Shown here piece after piece: positions 17,199 to 25,732 of a DNA stretch of 64,000 nt. The stretch is taken from positions 347,658 through 411,657 of the forward strand of contig NZ_JAKNTA010000005.1 of NCBI RefSeq assembly GCF_022288725.1, written 5' to 3'. Under the pieces are notes generated by a model. The model did no database searches and had not been told where the DNA came from. It saw only the letters and a list, made by a program, of their open reading frames with translations. Source of the DNA: Kitasatospora sp. A2-31 (GTDB lineage Bacteria; Actinomycetota; Actinomycetes; Streptomycetales; Streptomycetaceae). How positions within the stretch are numbered: the stretch's first letter is position 1; each line of letters begins with the position of its first letter. A program made the position numbers and the translations under genes.

Positions 17199-17241
17199 GC
17201 CGGGCCCGTGCGGGTTCCCCCGGAATCCGCACGGGCCCGGC
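17199..17241. terminator. Terminator of the homogentisate operon
   Basis: A perfect 15-bp inverted repeat, GCCGGGCCCGTGCGG and its complement, with a 13-nt loop (arms 17199-17213 and 17227-17241). It lies 16 nt past the fumarylacetoacetase stop on the minus strand. Confidence 0.8.
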
Positions 17242-17257
17242 ACGGGCCGCCGAGCCG

Positions 17258-18478
17258 CTACGGCGTGACGCGGCCGGTGACCTCGCCGAAGCCGACCACC
17301 GTGCCGTCGGGCCCCGGTGCCGTCGCGGTGATGGTCACCTCGTCGCCGTCCTCCAGGAAGGTGCGGGTGGTGCCGTCGGGGAGCTTGAGCGGCTCCTCGC
17401 CGTTCCAGGTCAGCTCGATCAGCGCGCCGCGGGTCTGCGGCTCGGGGCCGCTGACGGTGCCCGAGGCGAAGAAGTCCCCGGTGCGCAGCGAGGCGCCGTT
17501 GACCGTCATGTGGGTGAGCTGCTGCGCGGCCGTCCAGTACATCGAGGCGAACGGCGGCCGGGAGACCGGGTGCCCGTTGAGACGGACCTCCAGCGCGAGG
17601 TCGAGGCCCCACGCTTCGCCGCCGCGGTCGTCGAGGTACGGCAGCGGCTCGACGTCGCGGGCCGGCGGGGTGACCCGGGCCTGCTCCAGCGCGTCCAGCG
17701 GCACGATCCACGGCGAGACGGAGGTGGCGAAGGACTTGCCCAGGAACGGGCCCAGCGGCACGTACTCCCAGGCCTGGATGTCGCGCGCGGACCAGTCGTT
17801 GACCAGGCAGACGCCGAAGACGTGCTCCCGGAACCGGTCCAGGGGGACGGGCGTGCCGAGGACGGACGGGGCGCCGACGACGAAGCCGACCTCCGCCTCG
17901 ATGTCGAGCCGGCGGGTCGGGCCGAACGAGGGCACGGCGTCCGCGGGCGCCTTGCGCTGCCCCTGCGGGCGGACCACCGGGGTGCCGGAGACGACGACCG
18001 TGCCGGCCCGGCCGTGGTAACCGATGGGCAGGTGCTTCCAGTTGGGGGTGAGCGGCTCCGAGCCGGGGCGGAAGATCCGGCCCAGGTTGCTCGCGTGGTG
18101 CTCGGACGCGTAGAAGTCGACGTAGTCGGCGACCTCGAACGGCAGGTGCAGCTCCACCCCGGCCACCGGCAGCAGCAGCGGCGCGAGGGCGGCCCGGTGG
18201 GACTCGTCGGTGAGCCAGCGGGTGAGCGCGGCGCGGACCTCGGTCCAGACCGGACGCCCGGCGCCCAGCAGCGGGTTGAGGGTGTCCGCGTCCAGCAGCA
18301 CCGACGGCTCGCCGACCGCCCGGGCGGCGGCGCCGGCGTCGAGGACGAACTCCCCGATCCGGACGCCGATCCGCCGCACGCCTGGCCGGTCGGCCGCGGT
18401 GAAGACGCCGTACGGCAGGTTGTGCACGCCGAACGGCGAGTCGTCGGCGCCGGCGAGCCAGCTGCGGGGGGTGGTCAA
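17258..18478 (-). CDS. fahA: Fumarylacetoacetase
   Basis: A 406-aa FAH enzyme that splits fumarylacetoacetate into fumarate and acetoacetate, the last step of tyrosine/homogentisate degradation. Recognisable blocks are SPFGVHNLPYG near the N-terminus, YVDFYASEHHASNLGRIFR (metal/His region), LPIGYHGRAGTVVVSG, LDIEAEVGFVVG (metal-ligand Glu), CLVNDWSARDIQAWEYVPLG and FFASGTVSGPE. The start is TTG 18478, inside the stop of the preceding gene (TTGA), with AGGAGG 4 nt before it. That spacing is short but reuses the upstream ribosome, so translation is coupled. It is the fourth gene of the hppD-hmgA operon. Confidence 0.95.
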   Translation of the reverse strand: MTTPRSWLAGADDSPFGVHNLPYGVFTAADRPGVRRIGVRIGEFVLDAGAAARAVGEPSVLLDADTLNPLLGAGRPVWTEVRAALTRWLTDESHRAALAPLLLPVAGVELHLPFEVADYVDFYASEHHASNLGRIFRPGSEPLTPNWKHLPIGYHGRAGTVVVSGTPVVRPQGQRKAPADAVPSFGPTRRLDIEAEVGFVVGAPSVLGTPVPLDRFREHVFGVCLVNDWSARDIQAWEYVPLGPFLGKSFATSVSPWIVPLDALEQARVTPPARDVEPLPYLDDRGGEAWGLDLALEVRLNGHPVSRPPFASMYWTAAQQLTHMTVNGASLRTGDFFASGTVSGPEPQTRGALIELTWNGEEPLKLPDGTTRTFLEDGDEVTITATAPGPDGTVVGFGEVTGRVTP

Positions 18479-19350
18479 CGGTCCTCCTGGGGCGTGGGGC
18501 TGGGGCCGGTCCCGGGCGACACCAGGTCGAGCGCGACCAGGTCCGCCAGCGGCTCGGCGATGCTGCAGGTGCCGAACGCGGTGAACGAGTTCCGGATCAC
18601 CGTAACCTGGTGCTCGGTCAACTCGCGGACCGCCTTGGCCAGGGCGGCGCCCGAGCGCTCCGCCAGCAGTTCGGCGGCGGCCGCGCGGTCGGTCTCCCGG
18701 GCGGCCAGCAGCACGTTCAGGAAGCCGTGGTGCTCGAAGCCGGTGGCCGGATCGGTGTGCCGGACGGCGTGGTGCAGCCCGGCGGTGCACTTGTAGGGCA
18801 GGCCGCGCTGCGCACAGCCGGTGAGGAAGCCGGCCAGCTCGTCCTCGTCCGGGAACGCGTCGGCCACCACGCCGCCGGTGCGGAACTTCGCCCGGTAGGG
18901 GCTGTCGACCAGCACGTCCAGCACCTCGTCCAGGCCGTCACCGCGCAGGAGTTCGCGAGGCAGTTCGACGGCGGCGGGGATGTGGGTCGGGAGCAGCAGG
19001 TCGAGCGCGGCGACCGCCTCGCGGGCGTCCCGGGTGGCCAGTTCGACGCCGGCCACCTCGAACGGCGCGGCGGCGGCCAGGGCCGGGCCGAGCTCGGCAC
19101 TGCCCCCCGGCAGTACGAGCCCGACCCGGAGGGGGACCGGTGCGCCGACGGCCGCCGTGGCGGCCTCGGCCGCCACGGCCAGCTCGTCCAGCCGGCCCGC
19201 CCCGCACAGGAGCGGGCCGACCGCCTCGGCGTACCACGCGCAGCGGTGCGCGCGGTGGGCCGGTACCGCCTCGGCGACCGGCAGGTTCCCCGGCGGGAAG
19301 ACGGCCGCGTCGTCGAAGAGGTCCTGGAAGAGCGGGGGGATCGTGCTCAC
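18475..19350 (-). CDS. Uncharacterised conserved protein in the homogentisate operon
   Basis: A 291-aa soluble protein I do not recognise as a named enzyme. Conserved-looking blocks are LFDDAAVFPPGNLP at the start, a beta-alpha pattern through the middle (VGLVLPGG, VAGVELATRD, IPAAVELPREL), YRAKFRTGG, RGLPYKCTAGLHHAVRH and HHGFLNVLLAA. The alternation suggests a TIM-barrel-like or related fold with a Lys/Cys/His-rich pocket near residues 200-230. Both ends overlap neighbours by 4 nt: GTGA with hmgA and TTGA with fahA. It sits between hmgA and fahA, exactly where maleylacetoacetate isomerase would act, and no such isomerase is otherwise in the cluster. That role is a hypothesis. Confidence 0.8.
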   Translation of the reverse strand: MSTIPPLFQDLFDDAAVFPPGNLPVAEAVPAHRAHRCAWYAEAVGPLLCGAGRLDELAVAAEAATAAVGAPVPLRVGLVLPGGSAELGPALAAAAPFEVAGVELATRDAREAVAALDLLLPTHIPAAVELPRELLRGDGLDEVLDVLVDSPYRAKFRTGGVVADAFPDEDELAGFLTGCAQRGLPYKCTAGLHHAVRHTDPATGFEHHGFLNVLLAARETDRAAAAELLAERSGAALAKAVRELTEHQVTVIRNSFTAFGTCSIAEPLADLVALDLVSPGTGPSPTPQEDR

Positions 19351-20549
19351 CGGCCCGGCCCCCGACCCGCCCAGGTCCAGGCGTAGTTCGCGTCCTCGCT
19401 GGCCCGGCCGCCCTCGCCCAGCTCGAGCGGGCGGAAGGTGTCCACCATCACGGCGAGCTCGTCGAAGAACTCCACGCCGATGCTGCGCTCGTACGCGCCG
19501 GGCTGCGGGCCGTGCGTGTGGCCGCCCGGGTGCAGCGAGATCGAGCCCTGGGCGATGCCCGAGCCCTTGCGGGCCGCGTAGTCGCCGCCGCAGTAGAACA
19601 TGACCTCGTCGCTGTCCACGTTGGAGTGGTAGTACGGGACGGGGATCGACAGCGGGTGGTAGTCCACCTTGCGCGGCACGAAGTTGCAGATCACGAACCC
19701 GTTGCCCTCGAACACCTGGTGCGCGGGCGGCGGCTGGTGGATCCGGCCGGTGATGGGCTCGTAGTCGCTGATGTTGAAGGCGTACGGGTAGAGGCAGCCG
19801 TCCCAGCCGACCACGTCGAACGGGTGGTGCGGCACGGTGTACCGGGTGCCCGCGATCCCGTTCGGGCCGCGGTGCTTGACCAGGACGTCGACGTCGCCGG
19901 CGTCGTCCACCAGCAGCGGGCCGACCGGGCCGCGCAGGTCCCGCTCGCAGTACGGCGCGTGCTCCAGCAGCTGGCCGTACTTGGAGAGGAACCGCTTCAC
20001 CGGGGTGATGTGGCTGTTCGCCTCGATGCAGTACGCGCGCAGCGGCTCGTCGCCGGTCGGCACCCAGCGGTGGGTGGTCGCCCGGGGGATGACGACGTAG
20101 TCGCCCCGGCCGACCTCCAGCGAGCCGAAGACGGTCTCGACGGTGCCCGCGCCGGACTCCACGTACACGCACTCGTCGCCGAGCCCGTTGCGGTACAGCT
20201 CGCTCGGGGCCCCGGCGGCGACGTACGAGATCCGCACGTCGCCGTTGCCGAGGACCAGCCGGCGGCTGCCGACCACGTCGGCGGACTTCCACTCCTGGTC
20301 CGCGAACAGCTCGTGCAGCTTGAGGTGGCGCGGGAGCAGGGGGTGGTTCGGCACGGTGGACTGGTCCGGCAGCTCCCACGGCACCGCGTTCACCACGGCC
20401 GAGGGGATGCCCCGGTGGTAGAGCAGCGAGGAGTCCGAGGAGAACCCCTCCTCACCCATCAACTCCTCGTAGTACAGCCCGCCTTCGGGTGTGCGGTGCT
20501 GGGTGTGCCGCTTGGGCGGGATGCTGCCCAGCTGCCGGTAGTACGCCAT
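19347..20549 (-). CDS. hmgA: Homogentisate 1,2-dioxygenase
   Basis: A 400-aa cupin-type iron enzyme that opens the homogentisate ring to maleylacetoacetate. It begins MAYYRQLGSIPPKRHTQHR, as in bacterial HmgA, and has HHPFDVVGWDGCLYPYAFN plus the iron-site region SLHPGGHTHGPQPGAYE near the C-terminus. Start ATG 20549 has AGGAGGAG upstream, 52 nt after the HppD stop. It overlaps the next gene by 4 nt (GTGA). Together with HppD and FahA it forms the tyrosine degradation operon. Confidence 0.95.
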   Translation of the reverse strand: MAYYRQLGSIPPKRHTQHRTPEGGLYYEELMGEEGFSSDSSLLYHRGIPSAVVNAVPWELPDQSTVPNHPLLPRHLKLHELFADQEWKSADVVGSRRLVLGNGDVRISYVAAGAPSELYRNGLGDECVYVESGAGTVETVFGSLEVGRGDYVVIPRATTHRWVPTGDEPLRAYCIEANSHITPVKRFLSKYGQLLEHAPYCERDLRGPVGPLLVDDAGDVDVLVKHRGPNGIAGTRYTVPHHPFDVVGWDGCLYPYAFNISDYEPITGRIHQPPPAHQVFEGNGFVICNFVPRKVDYHPLSIPVPYYHSNVDSDEVMFYCGGDYAARKGSGIAQGSISLHPGGHTHGPQPGAYERSIGVEFFDELAVMVDTFRPLELGEGGRASEDANYAWTWAGRGPGR

Positions 20550-20601
20550 CGTCCTGCTCCTCCTGGCCCGTTCGCCGATTCGCCCTGATCAGGGGTGGTG
20601 A

Positions 20602-21816
20602 TCAGAGGTTGCCGCGGCGGTCCTGCTCGCGCTCCAGGGATTCGAAGAGCGCCTTGAAGTTGCCCTTCCCGAAGCCGAGCGAGCCATGCCGCTCGATGAA
20701 CTCGAAGAAGACGGTCGGGCGGTCGCCCTGCGGCTTGGTGAAGATCTGCAGCAGGTAGCCGTCCTCGTCCCGGTCGACCAGGATGCCGCGCTTCTTCAGT
20801 TCCTCGACCTCGACGCGGACCTTGCCGATCCGGGCGCGCAGCTCCGGGTCGTCGTAGTACGAGTCCGGGGTGGAGAGGAACTCCACGCCGTTGGCGCGCA
20901 GGACGTCGACGGTGGTGAGGATGTCGTTGGTGGCGAGCGCCAGGTGCTGGCAGCCCGGGCCGCCGTAGAACTCCAGGTACTCGTCGATCTGCGACTTCTT
21001 CTTGGCGATGGCCGGCTCGTTGAGCGGGAACTTCACCCGGTGGTTGCCGCTGGCGACGACCTTGGACATCAGGGCCGAGTACTCGGTGGCGATGTCGTCG
21101 CCGACGAACTCCGCCATGTTCACGAAGCCCATCACGCGGTTGTAGAAGCCGACCCACTCGTCCATCTTGCCGAGCTCGACGTTGCCGACGGCGTGGTCGA
21201 GGGCCTGGAACAGCCGCTTCGGCTGGCCGGCCGGGCGGGTCACCCTGGTCTCGGCGGCCACGAAGCCGGGCAGGTAGGGGCCGTGGTAGCGGGAGCGGTC
21301 GATCAGGGTGTGCCGGGTCTCGCCGTAGGTGGCGATCGCGGCGCGGCGCACGGTGCCGTGCTCGTCGGAGACGTCGTTCGGCTCCTCCAGCACGACGGCG
21401 CCCTGGGCGCGGGCGTGCGCGATGCACTTGTCGACGTCCGGAACCTCCAGCGCCAGGTCGACGACGCCGTCGCCGTGGCGGCGGTGGTGGTCGAGCAGCG
21501 GGCTGTCGGGGGAGACGCCGCCCTTGATGACGAAGCGGCACGAGCCCGAGCGCAGGACGTAGGCCTTGCGGTCGCGGCGGCCGGTCTCCGGGCCGGAGTA
21601 GGCGACCAGCTCCATGCCGAAGACGACCTGGTAGAACTGGGCCGTCTGGGTGGCGTTGCCGACCACGAAGATCACGGCGTCCTGCGCGATGACAGGGAAC
21701 GGGTCCGTGGCGGGGTCGTGCTCGACGAGGCCGACGAGGCGGCGCAGCTGCTCGGCGTCGAGACCGGCCTCGCGCTCCTCGGGGGTCAGCTCAAGAGCGT
21801 GGGTCTGCGGGGTCAT
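20602..21816 (-). CDS. hppD: 4-hydroxyphenylpyruvate dioxygenase
   Basis: A 404-aa Fe(II) enzyme converting 4-hydroxyphenylpyruvate to homogentisate. It has two vicinal-oxygen-chelate halves. The C-terminal active half carries the iron triad: His in LDHAVGNVE, His in CQHLALATNDI and Glu in FFEFIERHGSLGFGKGNFK, the latter a near-invariant C-terminal motif. ATG 21816 is preferred, since GGAGG lies 8 nt upstream and the longer frame is Arg/Pro-rich. It is the first gene of the tyrosine operon. The upstream AT-richer region probably holds the promoter. Confidence 0.96.
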   Translation of the reverse strand: MTPQTHALELTPEEREAGLDAEQLRRLVGLVEHDPATDPFPVIAQDAVIFVVGNATQTAQFYQVVFGMELVAYSGPETGRRDRKAYVLRSGSCRFVIKGGVSPDSPLLDHHRRHGDGVVDLALEVPDVDKCIAHARAQGAVVLEEPNDVSDEHGTVRRAAIATYGETRHTLIDRSRYHGPYLPGFVAAETRVTRPAGQPKRLFQALDHAVGNVELGKMDEWVGFYNRVMGFVNMAEFVGDDIATEYSALMSKVVASGNHRVKFPLNEPAIAKKKSQIDEYLEFYGGPGCQHLALATNDILTTVDVLRANGVEFLSTPDSYYDDPELRARIGKVRVEVEELKKRGILVDRDEDGYLLQIFTKPQGDRPTVFFEFIERHGSLGFGKGNFKALFESLEREQDRRGNL

Positions 21817-21929
21817 CGGTCGTTCCTCCACAATGAGGCCTCGGCTGGGAGGCATCCGCTTGAGGCGGCCACGCCGCAAGGGTGGGCGGTGCGGCTGAGC
21901 GGAGAGCTTGCTCCTGTCGGACTGGTTGG

Positions 21930-22020
21930 GCAACAGGTCGCGATTTCACTGATCAATGTGTACAAGCTGGCCAGGAAATCCCTGGTCCGGCTGCGCAATA
22001 TGTGCTGTCGAACGACGGAT
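21930..22020 (-). promoter_or_regulatory. Presumed control region of the tyrosine operon
   Basis: A notably AT-richer block for this genome, about 110-200 nt upstream of hppD. It contains CCAGGAAATCCCTGG (a 5-bp dyad, about 21970-21984) and the imperfect dyad TGCGCAATATGTGC near 21991. No divergent regulator gene is adjacent, so the controlling protein is unknown. Confidence 0.4.
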
Positions 22021-22081
22021 TCCCGAGATCCTTGCCATCCCTCCGATCGCCTGCTCCCGCCGCTGGTGACGGCCGCCGTCC

Positions 22082-23437
22082 TCAGGAACCGGATGGCTGC
22101 CCTCCGCCGGAGCCTCGGTCCCGATGCCCCTCCGGGAGGTGGCGCAGGAACCAGTCGCGGGCCAGTTCGGCGACCTGGTCCAGCGCCCCCGGCTCCTCGA
22201 ACAGGTGGCCCGCGCGCGGCACCACCGCCAGCTCACTCTCGCAGTGCAGCCGGGCCCGCGCCTGTCGGTTCAGGTCGATCACCGTGCTGTCGCGGCCGCC
22301 GACGATCAGCAGCGTCGGCGCGGCGACGGCGGCCAGCCGGGGCGCCCCGGCGAGGTCCGGCCGCCCGCCCCGGGACACCACGGCGCGTACGCCGTCACCC
22401 AGCCGGGCCGCGGTCCACAGCGCCGCGGCGGCCCCGGTACTGGCGCCGAACAGCCCGATCGGCAGGCCCCGGGCCGCGTCGTCCAGGTCGGGCAGCCGGC
22501 GGCTCACCTCGGTCAGCCGGGTGCCGAGCAGCTCCACGTCGAACACGTTGCGCCGGTCCGGCTCCTCGTCCTCGGTGAGCAGGTCGAACAGGAGCGTCGC
22601 CAGGCCCGCCCGGTTCAGGTACGCGGCGACGTAGCGGTTGCGCGGGCTGTGCCGGCCGCTGCCGCTGCCGTGCGCGAACACCACCGCGCCGAGCGCGTGC
22701 ACCGGCACGGTCAGCCGCCCGGCCAGCCCGACCCCGGCGGCGGGCACGGTCAGCTCGTGGTCCACCGCGGCCGGGGCCCGGGTCCGTTCGCCGCGGGCCT
22801 CGGCCAGCAGCCGCAGCACCTCCTCGTCGGTGGTCTGCGAGAAGTCGCCGTAGAACTCGCCGATCGCGAAGAAGGGCGACGGCGTGCCGACGCAGATCAG
22901 CTCGTCCGCGACGTCGGCCAGCCGGTCGACCCAGTCGCGGGGCGCCACGGGGACGGCCAGCACGACCCGGGCGGCGCCCCTGGCCCGGACGATCCGGCAG
23001 GCCGCGCGGGCGGTGGAGCCGGTGGCGATCCCGTCGTCCACCACGACGACCGTGCTCCCGCGCAGGTCGGCGGGTGCACGGTCGCCCCGGTAGCGGCGGG
23101 CCCGGCGTTCCAGCTCGGTGCGTTCCCGCCGCTCGACGCGGGTGAGCTGCTCGTCCGTGACACCGGCGACGCGCATCACCTGGTCGTTGAGGACGCGGAT
23201 GCCGTCCTCGCCGATCGCGCCCATGCCCAGCTCGGGCTGGTAGGGCACGCCGAGCTTGCGGATCACGCAGATGTCCAGCGGGGCGCCGAGGGCGTCGGCC
23301 ACCTCGGCGGCCACCGGGACGCCGCCGCGGGGGAGGGCGACCACGACGGTGCCGGGAGCGCGCAGGTGGCCCAGGTGGGCAGCCAGTCGGCGGCCCGCAT
23401 CGGTGCGGTCGGTGAAGTGGGTACCGGTGACGTGCAT
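22082..23437 (-). CDS. Phosphoribosyltransferase / alpha-beta hydrolase fusion
   Basis: A 451-aa two-domain protein. The N-terminal half (about 1-215) is a type I phosphoribosyltransferase with the PRPP loop VVVVDDGIATGSTARAA. The C-terminal half (about 230-440) is a dienelactone-hydrolase-like alpha/beta hydrolase: FAHGSGSGRHSPRNRYVA, nucleophile elbow GASTG, Asp in GGRDSTV and His in AGHLFEEPGAL. Such fusions are common in actinobacteria (Rv0571c of M. tuberculosis has the phosphoribosyltransferase type), but their substrates are unknown. ATG 23437 has GGAGG upstream. It is divergent from the dehydroquinate-synthase-like gene with 243 nt between. Confidence 0.88.
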   Translation of the reverse strand: MHVTGTHFTDRTDAGRRLAAHLGHLRAPGTVVVALPRGGVPVAAEVADALGAPLDICVIRKLGVPYQPELGMGAIGEDGIRVLNDQVMRVAGVTDEQLTRVERRERTELERRARRYRGDRAPADLRGSTVVVVDDGIATGSTARAACRIVRARGAARVVLAVPVAPRDWVDRLADVADELICVGTPSPFFAIGEFYGDFSQTTDEEVLRLLAEARGERTRAPAAVDHELTVPAAGVGLAGRLTVPVHALGAVVFAHGSGSGRHSPRNRYVAAYLNRAGLATLLFDLLTEDEEPDRRNVFDVELLGTRLTEVSRRLPDLDDAARGLPIGLFGASTGAAAALWTAARLGDGVRAVVSRGGRPDLAGAPRLAAVAAPTLLIVGGRDSTVIDLNRQARARLHCESELAVVPRAGHLFEEPGALDQVAELARDWFLRHLPEGHRDRGSGGGQPSGS

Positions 23438-23680
23438 GGCGCGGCCTCCGAGTTCCACCGTACGTCGCCCGCGGTGCGCGGTGGAGGCGGCGGGGCGCCG
23501 GGTGCCCCGGGCCGGGCCGGGCCTGGTCGCCGGGCGGCCGGGACGCGACGGGACGGACCGGGACCGGCCCGGATCCACCCGGGCCGCTGCGGCCGGCCGG
23601 AAAGGGGAACGGGGGCTCAGGTGCCCGGGGCGGCGGGCGGCGCACCGTCGTGGTCGGAGCACAACCCGGAGGAGACCACG

Positions 23681-24916
23681 ATGCACCCCGGTGCCGCCTT
23701 CGACCGCCGGCTGCAGGCCGGCCCCGCGAACTTCCCCCTGACCGTGCGGTGCGGCGAGTCGTCCTGGACGGAACTCGCCGACCGGCTCGCCGCGTTCCGG
23801 GCCCACCGGTTCGTGCTGGTCGGCGACGCCGCCGCACCCGCCGAGTACGTCGCCCGGATCCACGCCCTCGCGGCCGCCCGGGCGCCCTGCACCCGCGTCA
23901 CGCTCCGGTCCGACGCAGCCCCGGCGCCCTCGCCGTTCCCGGAGCCCCCACCGTCCCCGGAGTGCCCGGAGCCCTCGCCGGGCTCGACCGCCGACCCGTC
24001 CGGCCCCCGGGGCACCTCCGACTCCGCGGCGCCGGAGAGCCGCACGGTCGTGATCGCCGTCGGCGGTGAGCAGGCCTGCCGGGTGCCGGCCGACCTGCGG
24101 TTGCCGACCACCCTCGCCGCCGCCTGCGGTCCCGCACTCGCACTGCTGCCTCCGCCCGCCGGGGCCCGCACGCCGCCCGCCCGCACCGCGCCCGCCCTGG
24201 TCTGGGCCCGCAGCGACCTGCTGGCCGCCCGTCCCGCCGCCGAGACGCGCGCGGGCATGGTGACCGTGATCCGCCACGTGCTGGCCGTCTGCCCGGCCCA
24301 GTACGAGGCGCTCGCCGCCGTCCTGCGCCCGGACGCCCGGTACACGCCGCACGCCGTGGCCGCCTGCCTGGCCCTGTGCGCGGACGCCCGGGCCGCCCTG
24401 GTCGGCTTCGACCCGTTCGAGACGGGCCCCGCCCTCGCGCTCGACTACGGCAGGCGCCTCGGCGAGGCGGTCCGGGCGGCGGCCGACGCCGCCGGCCGCG
24501 CGGTGCCCGCCCCGGGCGACGCCGAGGCCCTGGGGCTCCTCCTCGCCGCGGAGATCGCCGTCGGGCTGGGCCTGCTCGACGGTTCCGCGGCGTGGGCGCA
24601 CCGCGAACTGCTCGCCCGCAACGGCTCGACGAGCACCCTGCCGGGCGGCGACGACCCGCTGGCGGCACCCGCCCTCGACGCGGTGGGCGCCTGCTCCGAC
24701 GTGGTGGGCGCCGGCCTCCTGGCCGACGCCGTCACCGTCGCCGCCCGGCCCGGCCTCTTGCTGCTCGCCGACCTCGGGTACCCGCACTGCGTACGGGGAC
24801 GGCTGCTCACCCAGGTGGACCCCGGGGTGCTCCGGGCCGCCGTCCGCGGAGCGGCCCCGACCGCCCTTCCGCAGACCCGTCGCCCCGTCGCGGAGCCCCA
24901 GCCCGCGGCCGCCTGA
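23681..24916 (+). CDS. Degenerate 3-dehydroquinate synthase (sugar-phosphate cyclase)-like protein
   Basis: A 411-aa protein whose layout follows the DHQ-synthase superfamily. There is an N-terminal RFVLVGDAAAPAEYVARIH strand-turn, a nucleotide-binding part at 123-147 ending RLPTTLAAA, and a helical C-terminal domain (AETRAGMVTVIRHVL, then FDPFETGPALALDYG). Key active-site parts are altered. The glycine-rich GGGxxxDLAGF is reduced to VGGEQACRVPADL, the LNFGHTxGHA motif is LDYGRRLGEAV, and the metal-binding HGEAVA is PGDAEALG. A Pro/Ser-rich insert fills 80-120. It probably does not do normal cyclase chemistry. ATG 23681 has GGAGG 8 nt upstream. Two cupin-like genes follow on the same strand. 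Confidence 0.7.
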   Translation: MHPGAAFDRRLQAGPANFPLTVRCGESSWTELADRLAAFRAHRFVLVGDAAAPAEYVARIHALAAARAPCTRVTLRSDAAPAPSPFPEPPPSPECPEPSPGSTADPSGPRGTSDSAAPESRTVVIAVGGEQACRVPADLRLPTTLAAACGPALALLPPPAGARTPPARTAPALVWARSDLLAARPAAETRAGMVTVIRHVLAVCPAQYEALAAVLRPDARYTPHAVAACLALCADARAALVGFDPFETGPALALDYGRRLGEAVRAAADAAGRAVPAPGDAEALGLLLAAEIAVGLGLLDGSAAWAHRELLARNGSTSTLPGGDDPLAAPALDAVGACSDVVGAGLLADAVTVAARPGLLLLADLGYPHCVRGRLLTQVDPGVLRAAVRGAAPTALPQTRRPVAEPQPAAA

Positions 24917-25087
24917 CCCCCAGGCAGCAGGTCCCGGGAGGCCCGGGCGGGGACGGGCGAAGGGCGGCCGGGCGAAGGGCGGGAACAGGACAGGACCCGG
25001 TCCCCGTGCGGCCGGGACGACGGGCGCCGGACCGTGGGGGACGAGGACGGACCAGCACGGTCCGCCGAGACCCGAAGGAGTCCCGCC

Positions 25088-25732
25088 ATGACGGGCACCG
25101 TCATCACCGACCTCCGCCGACGCGGAGCCGTCGACCCGAGCCGGGTCCTGAGCGGCCCGCTGCGTGCGGTCGGACTGCAGTGGCTGGACCCGGGCCGCGG
25201 CACCGAGGTCACCGCGGAAGGCGTCGAGCACGTGCTCTACGTCACCGCCGGTTCGGGCACGGCCGCCGTCCCGGACGACCACGCGGCGCAGGCGGCTCCC
25301 GGCGCCGGGATCCCGCTCGTGGAGGGCACAGCGCTGACGCTGACGCTCGGCGAGCGGACGGTCCTGACCGCCGGCACGACCGGGCTGGAGTACTTCCACG
25401 CGGTCCTCGCGGTGGCCGGCCGGCCGGCCGGACACCGGCCCGCCGCCGACCGGCCGGGTCGACCCCGCGCGGAGACCCCCGCAGGCAGCGAGCCCTCGGA
25501 TGGGGAGAGCCCGACCGGCCCCGCCGCCCCCGGCAATCCCGCCGCCCCCGGCAATCCCGCCGCCCCCGGCAATCCCGGCGGCCCCGGCAATCCCGCCGCC
25601 CCCGGCAATCCCGGCGGCCCCGGCGGCCCGGGACGCCCGGCCGACCAGGCCGCCGAGGGTCCGGCCGCCGACGACCCGCACACCGACGCCCGGGACGGCT
25701 CCGAACGCCGGAAAGGAGGCGAGCCGAGGTGA
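25088..25732 (+). CDS. Cupin-like protein with a Pro-Gly-Asn repeat tail
   Basis: A 214-aa protein. Residues 20-125 look like one cupin barrel (GLQWLDPGRGTEV, VEHVLYVTAGSGTAAV, YFHAVLAV), but the metal-binding His of canonical cupins are missing. From about residue 145 the sequence becomes repeats of AAPGNP/GGPGNP and then an acidic, disordered tail. Start ATG 25088 has AAGGAG 7 nt upstream. The stop overlaps the GTG of the next gene (GTGA). It follows the DHQ-synthase-like gene by 171 nt, in a likely operon. Function is unknown, and the repeat could be a flexible spacer or surface-type tail. No signal peptide is seen. Confidence 0.6.
   Translation: MTGTVITDLRRRGAVDPSRVLSGPLRAVGLQWLDPGRGTEVTAEGVEHVLYVTAGSGTAAVPDDHAAQAAPGAGIPLVEGTALTLTLGERTVLTAGTTGLEYFHAVLAVAGRPAGHRPAADRPGRPRAETPAGSEPSDGESPTGPAAPGNPAAPGNPAAPGNPGGPGNPAAPGNPGGPGGPGRPADQAAEGPAADDPHTDARDGSERRKGGEPR
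25523..25630 (+). repeat. In-frame 18-bp tandem repeat (about six units)
   Basis: Six units of 18 nt, GCCGCCCCCGGCAATCCC or the GGCGGC variant, encode (A/G)(A/G)PGNP inside the cupin-like gene. The last unit is altered. Unit identity at DNA level points to recent expansion by slippage, so copy number may differ between strains. Confidence 0.85.

Noticed and set aside
22082..25681. Minus-strand frame extending the phosphoribosyltransferase gene far upstream
   Set aside because: The part before ATG 23437 is antisense of the DHQ-synthase-like and cupin genes and has shadow composition; the ribosome site sets the start at 23437.
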